Shown here: piece after piece, positions 1 through 8,254 of the stretch
How positions within the stretch are numbered: position 1 is the first letter of the stretch
How the letters are laid out: each line of letters opens with the position of its first letter
The notes under the pieces: generated by a model
The model's database searches: none
What the model was told of the DNA's origin: nothing
The model's input: the letters and a program-made list of their open reading frames with translations, nothing else
Assembly: GCA_003140595.1 (NCBI GenBank)
Contig: PLKG01000061.1
Location: 10,414 to 44,525 of the forward strand
Direction of reading: 5' to 3'
DNA from: Acidimicrobiaceae bacterium
GTDB taxonomy: Bacteria; Actinomycetota; Acidimicrobiia; Acidimicrobiales; Bog-793
DNA: 34,112 nucleotides
Made by a program: the position numbers and the translations under genes

Positions 1-39
1 TCAAACAGTTCTTACCGATAGCTGATATCGTAGTTTGAG

Positions 40-1008
40 ATGGAGTTGCGCCAGCTGAGTGCGATCGTCGGAATCGCCGATCATGGTTCGTTTTCGGCCG
101 CTGCCGACGCGTTGCAGACCGTACAGTCGAACATTTCCGCCCATGTGAAGAAGCTCGAGCGGGAGCTCGGCTGCGAGTTGGTCGACCGTTCGACGGGCCA
201 GGTGACCGAGGCCGGAGCGCTCGTCGTGGCCCGCTCGCGTCGAGTTCAGGTCGAGCTCGACGCGATGCTCTCCGACGTGCTCGCGCTGACCCGCGATGTT
301 GCCGGAACCGTCCGTATCGGGATCATCGGTACGACCGCGCGATGGCTCGTGCCCCAGTTGTTGCGAACTGTCCCCCAGCGTTACCCCCACCTTCATCTGG
401 TCTTCGTCGAGCTGACAAGCACCAGGCTCGATGTCCAGCTTGCAACAGGAGAGGTCGACCTCGCAGTTCTCAACCTTCCAGCGACTGGAAGTGATCTCGC
501 GCTGACGCCCCTTTTCGAGGAGGATCTCGTCCTGGTCGTGCCCGTCGAGCACCCGCTCGCAGCTTCGCAATCGGTCAGTCTCCGCGCTCTAAAGGGGATG
601 CCCCTATTGCTTCCCGCCGCCGGGACGGCGTTTCGAGCCGACCTTGATGCCGCTCTCAGCTCCTCTGGCACGACGCTCCTGGCTCGGGCCGAAGTCGAGG
701 GGACCCGCCTCATCGCCTCGCTCACCTTTGAAGGCTGGGGTCCGTCCATCTTGCCGGCGACCGCCGTGCCCGGCTACCTACGCGACAATTACGCGCTCGT
801 GAAAGTCACGGAGATCCCGAGGCGGCTCATAGGAGTCGTCCAGCGGGCGACGGGCCTGCCCTCGGCGCCGGCGCGGGCGGTGCTCGACCTGCTGACCGAG
901 ATCGTCTTCGATCCCTCCAGACTTCCAAATGGGCTTACTCCGGTGCCTCCCGACTCTCCCCGCCCTCGCAGCGCTGATGGACGTCGATCAGGCGTAGTCC
1001 TGCTATAG
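40..1008 (+). CDS. LysR-family transcriptional regulator
   Basis: A 322-residue protein with the full LysR layout. An N-terminal winged helix-turn-helix lies at about residues 1-60 (starts MELRQLSAIVGIADHGSF, with the typical A-A-x-x-L-x-x-x-Q-S-x-x-S recognition helix), followed by a substrate-binding domain at about 90-290. The start is the ATG at 40, the usual position for the family, where the HTH begins within a few residues. The final ~25 residues are proline/arginine rich and not part of the fold. Its stop directly abuts the stop of the convergent acetyltransferase gene (the six bases 1003-1008 contain both). The effector and target cannot be read from the sequence. The upstream control region lies mostly outside the window. 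Confidence 0.93.
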   Translation: MELRQLSAIVGIADHGSFSAAADALQTVQSNISAHVKKLERELGCELVDRSTGQVTEAGALVVARSRRVQVELDAMLSDVLALTRDVAGTVRIGIIGTTARWLVPQLLRTVPQRYPHLHLVFVELTSTRLDVQLATGEVDLAVLNLPATGSDLALTPLFEEDLVLVVPVEHPLAASQSVSLRALKGMPLLLPAAGTAFRADLDAALSSSGTTLLARAEVEGTRLIASLTFEGWGPSILPATAVPGYLRDNYALVKVTEIPRRLIGVVQRATGLPSAPARAVLDLLTEIVFDPSRLPNGLTPVPPDSPRPRSADGRRSGVVLL

Positions 1009-1605
1009 CGTCGGCCGTGAAGGCTCCCGCCACATGAGCCACAGCCGCAGTGCCGCTTCAGGCACCGTCACCTCACCTGTCACTTCGAAGCCGCGGTGGC
1101 TGTAGAAGGCGACGTTGCTCTCCGTGGAGGACTCGAGATAGGCAGCGCGACCTTCGCGGTCGCAGATGTCGAGCACGGGCGCCATCACCGCTGTGGCGAG
1201 GCCCCTTCCTTGCCACAACGGATCAGTGCCGAGTCCACCCAGGTAGTAATGGGGTGTCTTGGGGCGACGGGACTCCACGATCTGCACGAGCCGGAGCGCG
1301 GCTCCCGCCCGCCGACCCAAGACCAGGAGCATAGGAAGCTGTGCAACCGCGTCGCGTATCGGGGGAGGACCGGAACAAGGGGGCATCCACAATGCGGTCG
1401 ACCGGCACTCTTCTGTCGTGTAGGCCAGTCCCCTTTTCATGTAGGTCTGGCGAAGCTGGAGCTTGAAGAAACGCAGCAAGGCTCGCTCACGGGTCCGTGC
1501 GTTCGGGAACATGTAAGCCAACATTGGGTCGTCGTGAAACGCTCGCACGAGCGAGGCGGCGGCGACCGGCACATCAGCCGGAATGACCAGGTGAACCTGT
1601 GGCAC
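1003..1605 (-). CDS. GNAT-family N-acetyltransferase
   Basis: A 200-residue protein starting at a GTG (1605). Residues 125-140 hold the acetyl-CoA pyrophosphate-binding motif A in the form LGTDPLWQGRGLA, matching the Q/R-x-x-G-x-G/A signature, and residues ~157-172 (YLESSTESNVAFYSHRGFE) form motif B of the fold. The N-terminal half (AFHDDPMLAYMFP) resembles the actinobacterial GNAT branch in which a D-P-x-x-x-Y/W-x-x-P element precedes the fold. It would transfer an acetyl group from acetyl-CoA to an amine, but the substrate is not recognisable. It is transcribed divergently from the DsbA-like gene, with about 80 nt between them. Confidence 0.88.
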   Translation of the reverse strand: MPQVHLVIPADVPVAAASLVRAFHDDPMLAYMFPNARTRERALLRFFKLQLRQTYMKRGLAYTTEECRSTALWMPPCSGPPPIRDAVAQLPMLLVLGRRAGAALRLVQIVESRRPKTPHYYLGGLGTDPLWQGRGLATAVMAPVLDICDREGRAAYLESSTESNVAFYSHRGFEVTGEVTVPEAALRLWLMWREPSRPTL

Positions 1606-1685
1606 CGCAGGGATGGTAGCTGCGCCGCCACGGTGCGCCTCGTTTGGCCGGGAATCTCAAGCCTCGGGAAGGGGTTCTGGCTTGC

Positions 1686-2291
1686 ATGATCAAAACCCCG
1701 TTCTCCGTCAACTGGGACTACCGCTGCCCCTTTGCCCGCAACGCTCACGAACACCTCGCTACCGCTCTCGAGGCTGGTGCCCCGTTCGAGGTCAGTTTCA
1801 TTCCGTTCTCACTCAACCAAGCACACGTGGAAGAAGGCGGCATGGCTGTGTGGGAAGACCCACGACACCAAGCCGACTTGCTCGCCGTCCAGGTCGGCAT
1901 AGTCGTGCGCGACCGCTTTCCCGACAGGTTCCTCCGTACGCACCTCGCGCTGTTTGCCTTGCGACACGACCTTGGAGGCGATCTCCGCGAGCAAGGCGCG
2001 CTGGCCTCGGTGCTCGAACGGGAGGGTGTGCGTTCCGAAGAAGTCTTCGGCGAGATCAAGAGCGGGTGGCCGCTCGACGAGTTCCGCAAATCTCATGAGG
2101 CGGCTGTCGCCGACAATGCCGTTTTCGGAGTGCCGACGTTCGTGTCAGATGGGCAGGCCGCCTTCGTCCGGGTCATGACAAGGCCGGGCAAAGATGTGGG
2201 GCTGGCTGCCGCGACGATCGAGCGAATTCTGGACCTTCTCCAAAATCACCCCGAACTGAACGAGTTCAAACACACGTCAATTCCCAACTAA
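1686..2291 (+). CDS. DsbA-family thioredoxin-fold protein
   Basis: A 201-residue DsbA/2-hydroxychromene-2-carboxylate-isomerase-type protein (PF01323 style). The N-terminus (MIKTPFSVNWDYRCPFARN) gives a beta strand followed by a CPFA active-site segment with only the first of the two redox cysteines. The cis-proline segment FGVPTFV is near residue 155. The missing second cysteine suggests a monothiol or thiol-transferase/isomerase role rather than a classical disulfide oxidase. The ATG at 1686 is chosen because a purine-rich ribosome site (gggaagggg, 1666-1674) precedes it; a TTG 42 nt upstream is possible but has no such site. No signal peptide is seen, so it is probably cytoplasmic. The CoA-transferase gene follows after 34 nt. 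Confidence 0.85.
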   Translation: MIKTPFSVNWDYRCPFARNAHEHLATALEAGAPFEVSFIPFSLNQAHVEEGGMAVWEDPRHQADLLAVQVGIVVRDRFPDRFLRTHLALFALRHDLGGDLREQGALASVLEREGVRSEEVFGEIKSGWPLDEFRKSHEAAVADNAVFGVPTFVSDGQAAFVRVMTRPGKDVGLAAATIERILDLLQNHPELNEFKHTSIPN

Positions 2292-2312
2292 ACGTTTTCG
2301 GCCCTCCTTTGC

Positions 2313-2318
2313 TAGGGT
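2313..2318 (+). promoter_or_regulatory. -10 element of a leaderless promoter (CoA-transferase gene)
   Basis: The hexamer TAGGGT (TANNNT) ends 7 nt before the ATG at 2326, so transcription would begin at or next to the start codon. No Shine-Dalgarno sequence lies in between. No clear -35 box is visible. The same spacing occurs before uvrD and rimO in this window. Confidence 0.5.
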
Positions 2319-2325
2319 CGGTCGC

Positions 2326-3591
2326 ATGCGCATAATTTCAGAGCAAGAGCTCGCGAACCAACTCGGTTCGCTCTCCGGGACAGCGCCACGAGTTGTCGTG
2401 ACCGGCAACTGGGCCTCGCCCAAGAAGGCACTCGAAATCCTGGATGCGAACCTCGAGAGCTACCGGGTCTTCATGTTGGGCTCCCGCCATCCCATCTCTT
2501 CCCGTCCGGGTGTGCGTTACGAGACGCCGTTCGTAGGGGCCGGGATGCGACGATCGCCCCAGCTCGACTACATACCAATGCGACTTTCGCTGGTGCCGCG
2601 GCTCTTCGCGATCTCCCGTCAGCCAGACGTCGTCCTCGTCCACACCTCTACACCGAGGGACGGCAAGGTTTCGCTCGGTATCGAGGTCAATGTCCTGCCC
2701 GCGGCCCTCGAAGTGGCACGTGCCCGCGGAGCGCTCATCGTCGCACAGGTCAACCGTCAGATGCCCTACACCTTCGGCGAGGGTGAGATCGCGACGGAGA
2801 TGATCGACGTCGGCATCGAGGTGGACGAGCCGCTCGACACGACCGAGGGACATGCCTCCGACGGGCCAAAAGACCAGATTGGCGAATACATAGCGCACCT
2901 CGTGCCGGACGGCGCGACGTTGCAGCTCGGGATCGGCGCGATCCCCGACGCAACCCTCGGGCGGCTCGCGCATCGCCGCGGGTTGAGAATCTGGTCAGAG
3001 ATGATCAGCGATGGTGTTCTTGCTCTGGAGCGCGCGGGAGCTCTTGACCAACAGCACCAGGTCGTCACTTCGTTCATCGGTGGATCCGAGGAACTGTACA
3101 AGTGGGCTGACGGCAATCCCAGACTGCGCATGTTCCGGACCGAGACGACCAACGACCCCGCCATGATCGCGATCAATCCAATGATGATCTCCATCAATGC
3201 GGCCGTACAGATCGACCTCTATGCTCAGGCGAACGCCAGCTACGTGGGTGGCCGAATCTTCTCCGGATTCGGTGGCCAGACCGACTTCATCGTCGGGGCG
3301 CTGCACTCTGCCGGCGGTCAGGCCATTATCGGGTTGCCTTCATGGCACGAGAAGTCCAAGTCCTCAACCGTCGTCCCGCTTCTCCAGATGCCCGCGACCT
3401 CGTTCCAACATTCGGTGGTCGTCACCGATCAGGGCTGCGCCCACGTCTTCGGGCGAAGCCAGCACGATCAGACACGCCTCCTCATCGAAGAGGCTGCCGC
3501 TCCCCAGGCGCGCGATGAACTTTGGGAAGCCGCTGGGCGACTCGGTCTCGCCAATTCCAAGCGCGGGACAAAGACGTCTGACAACACCTAG
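2326..3591 (+). CDS. Acetyl-CoA hydrolase/CoA-transferase family protein (4-hydroxybutyrate CoA-transferase-like)
   Basis: A 421-residue protein matching the two-domain acetyl-CoA hydrolase/transferase family in length and motifs. The central LQLGIGAIPDA motif is at about residues 201-211. WSEMISDG carries Glu225, the residue expected to form the glutamyl-CoA thioester. The C-terminal domain contains IFSGFGGQTDFIVGALHSAGG and VVTDQGCAHVFG, both hallmarks of the family. It would move CoA between an acyl-CoA and a carboxylate such as acetate or 4-hydroxybutyrate; the exact acyl group cannot be decided here. It stands alone, with no beta-oxidation partner nearby, and converges on recA. The start ATG at 2326 sits 7 nt after a TANNNT box. 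Confidence 0.85.
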   Translation: MRIISEQELANQLGSLSGTAPRVVVTGNWASPKKALEILDANLESYRVFMLGSRHPISSRPGVRYETPFVGAGMRRSPQLDYIPMRLSLVPRLFAISRQPDVVLVHTSTPRDGKVSLGIEVNVLPAALEVARARGALIVAQVNRQMPYTFGEGEIATEMIDVGIEVDEPLDTTEGHASDGPKDQIGEYIAHLVPDGATLQLGIGAIPDATLGRLAHRRGLRIWSEMISDGVLALERAGALDQQHQVVTSFIGGSEELYKWADGNPRLRMFRTETTNDPAMIAINPMMISINAAVQIDLYAQANASYVGGRIFSGFGGQTDFIVGALHSAGGQAIIGLPSWHEKSKSSTVVPLLQMPATSFQHSVVVTDQGCAHVFGRSQHDQTRLLIEEAAAPQARDELWEAAGRLGLANSKRGTKTSDNT

Positions 3592-3664
3592 TTGCTAACC
3601 CATAAGCAGACGGCAAGCCTGCACCGAGTCGGCTATGCCTCGGCGCTAGAAGCCCGTGGAACGC

Positions 3665-4720
3665 TCAGTCGAGCGAGATGGGCTCGTCATCGTCGACCAA
3701 GCCACCGGCTCCAATCGGAGTCTCCACCGCAAGAGCCGACTTCTCGGCTACCAAGCTGCGGATCCGCTGATGGATCTCGACCATAAGCTCGGGACTTTCC
3801 CGTAGGAATTGCTTGGCATTCTCGCGGCCCTGGCCAAGCTGTTCGCCCTCGTAGGTGTACCAGGCACCGGATTTCTTCGCGATCCCCAAATCAACCGCGA
3901 CATCGAGCACTGAACCCTCTCGACTGATGCCCTTGCCGTAGACGATGTCGAACTCGGCCATGCGGAATGGCGGAGCGCACTTGTTCTTCACCACCTTGAC
4001 CCGCGTGCGGTTACCTATAACCTCGGCCCCGTCCTTGATGGACTCCAAACGACGAATATCGAGCCGGACTGAAGCGTAGAACTTAAGTGCGCGCCCTCCG
4101 GGCGTCACTTCGGGCGATCCGTAGATCACGCCGATCTTCTCTCTCAGCTGGTTGATGAACAGGGCGATCGTCGACGACTTGCTGAGCGTGCCGGTGAGCT
4201 TGCGAAGAGCCTGGGACATGAGGCGAGCCTGCAAACCAACGTGAGTGTCGCCCATGTCACCCTCGAGCTCGGCACGTGGTGTGAGCGCCGCCACCGAGTC
4301 GACGACAATCACGTCCATGGCCCCGGAGCGGATCAGCATGTCCGCGATCTCGAGCGCTTGCTCGCCAGTGTCGGGCTGGGAGATCAGCAACTCGTCGATG
4401 TCGACACCGATGGCTTTGGCGTATACGGGGTCGAGCGCGTGTTCAGCATCGATGTAGGCGCAAATTCCCCCATTACGCTGCGCCTCTGCAACCACGTGCA
4501 GAGCGAGGGTCGACTTGCCGGAGGATTCCGGTCCGAACACCTCGATTATCCGCCCTCTCGGGAGCCCACCGATCCCGAGTGCAAGGTCAAGGGCCATGGC
4601 ACCAGTCGAGATCACTTCGATCCCCATGCCGGTGTGCTCCCCCATACGCATGACCGAGCCTTTTCCGAACTGCTTCTCGATCTGGCTGAGTGCCGCCTCG
4701 AGTGCCTTGTCACGCTCCAT
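3665..4720 (-). CDS. recA: Recombinase A
   Basis: A 351-residue RecA, the ATP-dependent strand-exchange protein of homologous recombination and co-protease for LexA cleavage. The Walker A motif GPESSGKST is at residues 63-71, the Walker B region contains [10 protein letters not shown], and loop L2 contains the [11 protein letters not shown] signature. The C-terminus is acidic ([10 protein letters not shown]), as usual. The ATG at 4720 was chosen, although the frame stays open 82 codons further upstream, because it begins the conserved [21 protein letters not shown] and is preceded by a strong ribosome site (GAGAGGAGAGAG). A LexA-type box and a -10 element lie about 160-195 nt upstream. No recX follows: the next gene downstream is the convergent CoA-transferase. 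Confidence 0.98.
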   Translation of the reverse strand: MERDKALEAALSQIEKQFGKGSVMRMGEHTGMGIEVISTGAMALDLALGIGGLPRGRIIEVFGPESSGKSTLALHVVAEAQRNGGICAYIDAEHALDPVYAKAIGVDIDELLISQPDTGEQALEIADMLIRSGAMDVIVVDSVAALTPRAELEGDMGDTHVGLQARLMSQALRKLTGTLSKSSTIALFINQLREKIGVIYGSPEVTPGGRALKFYASVRLDIRRLESIKDGAEVIGNRTRVKVVKNKCAPPFRMAEFDIVYGKGISREGSVLDVAVDLGIAKKSGAWYTYEGEQLGQGRENAKQFLRESPELMVEIHQRIRSLVAEKSALAVETPIGAGGLVDDDEPISLD

Positions 4721-4883
4721 CGTCGGGTCTCTCTCCTCTCGCACTGCCTGTCGACGGTTCACTTCCGAAATCGGACCTCTCTGCTGTGGTGTTGCCTCGT
4801 CCCCGCTCACCGGCGAAGCACCGGCAGGCCGCAACCTACGAAATGGGTATGTCACTCCCGTCACGGGTCCCTGCTGCGAGGTC

Positions 4884-4914
4884 ATTACATCACTGTAGTT
4901 CCAAACATATGTTC
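4884..4914 (-). promoter_or_regulatory. recA promoter with LexA (SOS) box
   Basis: On the minus strand 4914-4903 reads GAACATATGTTT, one base from the actinobacterial SOS palindrome GAAC-N4-GTTC, flanked by a C on the outer left (CGAAC). A -10 hexamer TGTAAT (5 of 6 to TATAAT) lies at 4889-4884, so the LexA box covers the expected -35 position. The transcript would start near 4877 and carry a leader of about 155 nt before the recA ATG. Confidence 0.75.
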
Positions 4915-4992
4915 GTTGGTGGACCTTCGTGCGGGATCTCGCCCAGCGGGACGCCACACTGGACACGCCTTATGGAACCTAGCTTCTGGCGC

Positions 4993-6255
4993 TCATGCTC
5001 CCAGGCCGATCTCAAGGAGCCGGCGCCGCAGCACGTTCATGGCAGAGATCGTCGCGAGTTGCCGGACACGTTCCCGATCTCCCGGCAGGCGAAGCTCGAC
5101 GGCGTCGGGGGCCGAACCCGGCAGGGCAAGGCCGACGACAACGGTGCCGATCGGCCGACCTTCCTGTTCGGTTGGCCCAGCGACACCGGTCGTCGAGAGA
5201 CCGACGTCGGCACCTAAAACCTGCCTCGCTCCTTCAGCCATGGCCGCTGCCGCCTCGCGGGACACGACTGGCCCATCCGCCACACCGAGGATCGCCATCT
5301 TGACCCCGACGTCGTAGGCCACGATCCCTCCCCGGAACCACTCGCTTGCGCCTGGCACGCCCACAATCCGTGAGGCGACGAGGCCTCCAGTGAGTGACTC
5401 TGCAACTCCAAGATTCCAGCCGCGCTCGAGGAACAACCGGCCAATGACACCTTCCATCGTCTCCTCGTCGACACCGAAAACACATTCACCGATCAAGGCG
5501 CGCAGCTCAGCTTCCTCGGCGTCGAGCGCCTTGTTCGCTGCATCTTCATCGGCAGCCTTGACTGTGAGACGCAGTTTGATCCCTTCGATGCCGCTAGCGA
5601 GAAAGGCAATGGTGGGAACGCCCGGTCCACCCGCCTCGAGCACCTCGACACGGCCCGCGACGAGCTCGGCGAGCCCGGACTCGCTCACGCCCCAGGTCTT
5701 CAACGTCCGGCTGCGGATCACAGCCGCTTGGCCAGCGCGCCCCCTCAGATCGGGCAGTACAGCTCGCTCCATCATGTCGTACAGCTCGTAGGGGACTCCT
5801 GGGAGCGCGTACATGACTTTGTTCCCGACAGGACAGATGAGACCAGGAGCAGTGCCCAAGGTCTGGCGGATCACGCTGGCGCCTTCAGGCACGTCAGCCT
5901 GCTGCTCGTTGTTGGCCGTCATCGTCTGGTTCGATCCACGGGACACAAAGCGATCCCTGATGGTCGCCAAGACCTCGGCGTCGCGGCGGAGTGGGACACC
6001 CATGACTAGCGCGATCGCCTCGCGGGTGAGGTCGTCCTGAGTCGGCCCCAGGCCACCGCACACGATCACCGCCTCGTTCCGCTCCAGCGCGACGCGCAAC
6101 ACCGTGACGATGCGCGCGACGTTGTCGCCCACCCTGGTCTGGAAGTGGCAGTCGATCCCCGACAGGGCCAGTCGCTCGCCGATCCAGGCCGAGTTGGTAT
6201 CGACGATCTGACCAAGCAGAAGCTCGGTCCCGACCGCTACGACCTCGGCGCGCAT
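4993..6255 (-). CDS. cinA: CinA family nicotinamide-nucleotide amidase/competence-damage protein
   Basis: A 420-residue two-domain CinA. The N-terminal MoaB/MogA-like nucleotide-binding domain (~1-170) carries VAVGTELLLGQIVDTN and GGLGPTQDD. The C-terminal PncC amidase domain (~260-420) carries VAESLTGGL, with the serine and threonine expected in catalysis, and STTGVAGPTEQEGRPIGTV. The enzyme hydrolyses nicotinamide mononucleotide to nicotinate mononucleotide in pyridine-nucleotide salvage. The ATG at 6255 is preceded by AGGGAGAG; the longer open frame upstream overlaps pgsA and is not conserved in type. It follows pgsA by 25 nt and precedes recA, a common actinobacterial arrangement. Confidence 0.96.
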   Translation of the reverse strand: MRAEVVAVGTELLLGQIVDTNSAWIGERLALSGIDCHFQTRVGDNVARIVTVLRVALERNEAVIVCGGLGPTQDDLTREAIALVMGVPLRRDAEVLATIRDRFVSRGSNQTMTANNEQQADVPEGASVIRQTLGTAPGLICPVGNKVMYALPGVPYELYDMMERAVLPDLRGRAGQAAVIRSRTLKTWGVSESGLAELVAGRVEVLEAGGPGVPTIAFLASGIEGIKLRLTVKAADEDAANKALDAEEAELRALIGECVFGVDEETMEGVIGRLFLERGWNLGVAESLTGGLVASRIVGVPGASEWFRGGIVAYDVGVKMAILGVADGPVVSREAAAAMAEGARQVLGADVGLSTTGVAGPTEQEGRPIGTVVVGLALPGSAPDAVELRLPGDRERVRQLATISAMNVLRRRLLEIGLGA

Positions 6256-6280
6256 CGTCTCTCCCTGGATCTGCGCGCGC

Positions 6281-6886
6281 TCAAGCGGCGTGACGGCCGA
6301 CGCCGCCGGGCGCGGGCGACTGGGCGCTGGCGAGGAGTTTGCGTGAGTCGCGCAGGTACTCCAATCCGGTCCACAGCGTGACGGCCACAACGAGCCAGAG
6401 CACCCAGCCAAGGGCTCGCGCATGGTACAGGCCCACCGGCGGCAGGAAAGCGAGCCCAATCACAATGTCCTGAAGCAGCGTCTTCACCTTCGCCGTGGTC
6501 CTGGCCGGCACCGACACGCCGCGGCGGGCAGCGTAGCTCCTGAAGACGCTCATGGACACTTCGCGGAACGCGATCAGGATCACCGGCAGCCAGCCCACCT
6601 CCCCGATTGCCGCCAGCGCCGCCAGAACACCGAGCACGATGCACTTGTCGGCCAGTGGGTCCAAAAAAGCGCCCGAGCGCGTGGTGCCGTAACGCCTCGC
6701 GACAAAGCCGTCGAGGCCGTCCGATGACGAGCAGATGAACCAAAGAGCCACGAGCAGCCAAGTAGACGGCCCGGTGGCAACGACGAGCGCGACCATGAGC
6801 GGTGACGCCAGCAACCTCGCGAGCGTGAGCCCGTTCGCAGGCGTCATCAAAGCCGACGGTCCGAAGACCGTCTCAGACCGACTCAT
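6281..6886 (-). CDS. pgsA: CDP-diacylglycerol--glycerol-3-phosphate 3-phosphatidyltransferase
   Basis: A 201-residue integral membrane CDP-alcohol phosphatidyltransferase. The family signature D-x-x-D-G-x-x-A-R-x(7-8)-G-x3-D-x3-D is complete: D56, D59, G60, A63, R64, G72, D76 and D80, in SDGLDGFVARR and AFLDPLADK. Hydrophobic segments around it (about 25-52, 85-105, 110-125, 145-175) fit the usual six-helix fold. It makes phosphatidylglycerophosphate, the committed step to phosphatidylglycerol and cardiolipin. The start ATG at 6886 overlaps the rimO stop by 4 nt (ATGA), implying translational coupling. The PgsA call over other CDP-alcohol transferases rests on the cinA-recA context as well as the sequence. 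Confidence 0.92.
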   Translation of the reverse strand: MSRSETVFGPSALMTPANGLTLARLLASPLMVALVVATGPSTWLLVALWFICSSSDGLDGFVARRYGTTRSGAFLDPLADKCIVLGVLAALAAIGEVGWLPVILIAFREVSMSVFRSYAARRGVSVPARTTAKVKTLLQDIVIGLAFLPPVGLYHARALGWVLWLVVAVTLWTGLEYLRDSRKLLASAQSPAPGGVGRHAA

Positions 6887-8211
6887 AGTGCCGACTCGCT
6901 GATGAGTTCGAATGCTGGCACGGCCTCGAGATCGGGGCCGACAGCGCCCACGAAGCGGACTGGGCCGAGCCACCCCTCCGGGATTGAATCTGGCACGCGA
7001 ACGATCCCGTCGATCTCAGGAGCTTCTCTGTACGAGCGAGCGTGGCCGCGCCGGTCGACCAGCACGTCGCTCGTCGACCCGACCAGCTGGCCGCGTCGGC
7101 GAGCTGTGATCGCTTCTTGCAGCTCCGAGCATTCCTGGAGGCGTTCGAGCGCGAGCGAGCTCGGGACCTGCGAGTCGAGACCGGCCGCCAGCGTCCCGTC
7201 CTCGCGAGAGAACTTGAAGAACCCGGCCCAGTCGAGGTTCGCTTCCTCGATGAACCTCAACAATTCGTCGTGGTCCTCCTCGGTCTCGCCTGGATAGCCG
7301 AGTATGAACGACGAGCGGAACACCGCACCAGGTTCGAGACGGCGAATCCGTGCGATCCGCTCAAGAAACCTGGGGCCGTCTCCAAAGCGGCGCATAGTGC
7401 GCAGCAGGCGTCCCGAGGCGTGCTGCAAGGAGAGATCGAAATATGGGACGCCGGTCGCGACGATTGCTTCGACAAGCCGATCGTTGAGCGAGGACGGATA
7501 GAGATACAGCAAACGGACCCGTTCTACCCGCTGCGCCACAGCACCGATTAGATCCACGATGCCGGAACCACTGCTCTCGCGCTGCCTCGGCCCTCCGGTG
7601 CGGTCGTGCCCGTACGACGCGAGATCTTGCGCGATCAACACGACCTCGCGCACGTCCAACGCCTCGATCTCCGCGAGGATCGAAGTCGCTGGCCTGGAAC
7701 GCTGTTTGCCACGAAACGATGGAATCGCACAGAACCCACACCGTCGATCGCAGCCTTCGGCAACTTTGACGTAGGCCCACGGCGCGAATGCTGGTGGCCG
7801 AGGCAGCTCCAGCAGATCGAAGCTCTGCGTCAACCCGTCTGTCGGGGAGGTAGTCGTTCCGGCTCGCACGACGCGCTGAGTGGTCTTCATCTCGACGGGC
7901 ACGCCGAAGCCCGCGACAAGGTCAATCTCGCCGAGCGCGTCCGCAAGCTCTTCTCCCGAGCGCTCGGCCAGACACCCCGTGACGACGAGCCGAGACCCGA
8001 GCTTGCGTTGGGCGTGGAGCTCGAGGATCGCCTCGATCGACTCCTCGCGCGCGGCATCTATGAAGGCGCAGGTGTTAACGACAACAAGATCAGCATCGCG
8101 GGGATCTTCTACGCGCTCGTAGCCGCCCGCGGCTAAACGGCCGATCAGCTTCTGCGAGTCGACCTCATTCTTCGGACAGCCGAGCGTCGTGATCCAGAAG
8201 CGCTCGTCCAC
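6883..8211 (-). CDS. rimO: Ribosomal protein S12 (aspartate) methylthiotransferase RimO
   Basis: A 442-residue radical-SAM methylthiotransferase. The N-terminal UPF0004 domain has the three cysteines that bind the auxiliary 4Fe-4S cluster (C12 in TTLGCPKNEVDSQ, C48 in VNTCAF, C80 in VTGCLAERSG). The radical-SAM cluster is C154-x3-C158-x2-C161 (GCDRRCGFCAIPSFRGKQRSR). A C-terminal TRAM domain spans about 375-440. The N-terminal LGCPKNxVDS form separates RimO from MiaB. It adds a methylthio group to the conserved aspartate of ribosomal protein S12. The start codon is the GTG at 8211, 6 nt after TACGCT, so the transcript is probably leaderless. It heads the rimO-pgsA-cinA unit. Confidence 0.96.
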   Translation of the reverse strand: MDERFWITTLGCPKNEVDSQKLIGRLAAGGYERVEDPRDADLVVVNTCAFIDAAREESIEAILELHAQRKLGSRLVVTGCLAERSGEELADALGEIDLVAGFGVPVEMKTTQRVVRAGTTTSPTDGLTQSFDLLELPRPPAFAPWAYVKVAEGCDRRCGFCAIPSFRGKQRSRPATSILAEIEALDVREVVLIAQDLASYGHDRTGGPRQRESSGSGIVDLIGAVAQRVERVRLLYLYPSSLNDRLVEAIVATGVPYFDLSLQHASGRLLRTMRRFGDGPRFLERIARIRRLEPGAVFRSSFILGYPGETEEDHDELLRFIEEANLDWAGFFKFSREDGTLAAGLDSQVPSSLALERLQECSELQEAITARRRGQLVGSTSDVLVDRRGHARSYREAPEIDGIVRVPDSIPEGWLGPVRFVGAVGPDLEAVPAFELISESAL

Positions 8212-8217
8212 CTACGA

Positions 8218-8223
8218 AGCGTA
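8218..8223 (-). promoter_or_regulatory. -10 element of a leaderless promoter (rimO)
   Basis: On the minus strand TACGCT (TANNNT) is separated by 6 nt (tcgtag) from the rimO GTG start. There is no ribosome-binding site between them, so the mRNA would begin at the start codon. This site lies in the 43-nt gap after the PH/SHOCT gene and could make rimO-pgsA-cinA partly independent of the genes upstream. Confidence 0.5.
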
Positions 8224-8254
8224 CCAACGCCGTGACGCCGCCCCACTCGGACCC

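Noticed and set aside
3624-3643. CCGAG/CTCGG inverted repeat between the convergent CoA-transferase and recA genes, considered as a terminator
   Set aside because: Only five pairs with a 10-nt loop and no T tract; too weak to call.
4241-5317. Long plus-strand open frame opposite recA and its upstream region
   Set aside because: It is antisense to the recA coding region, has no family motif or ribosome site, and is explained by the GC bias of recA.
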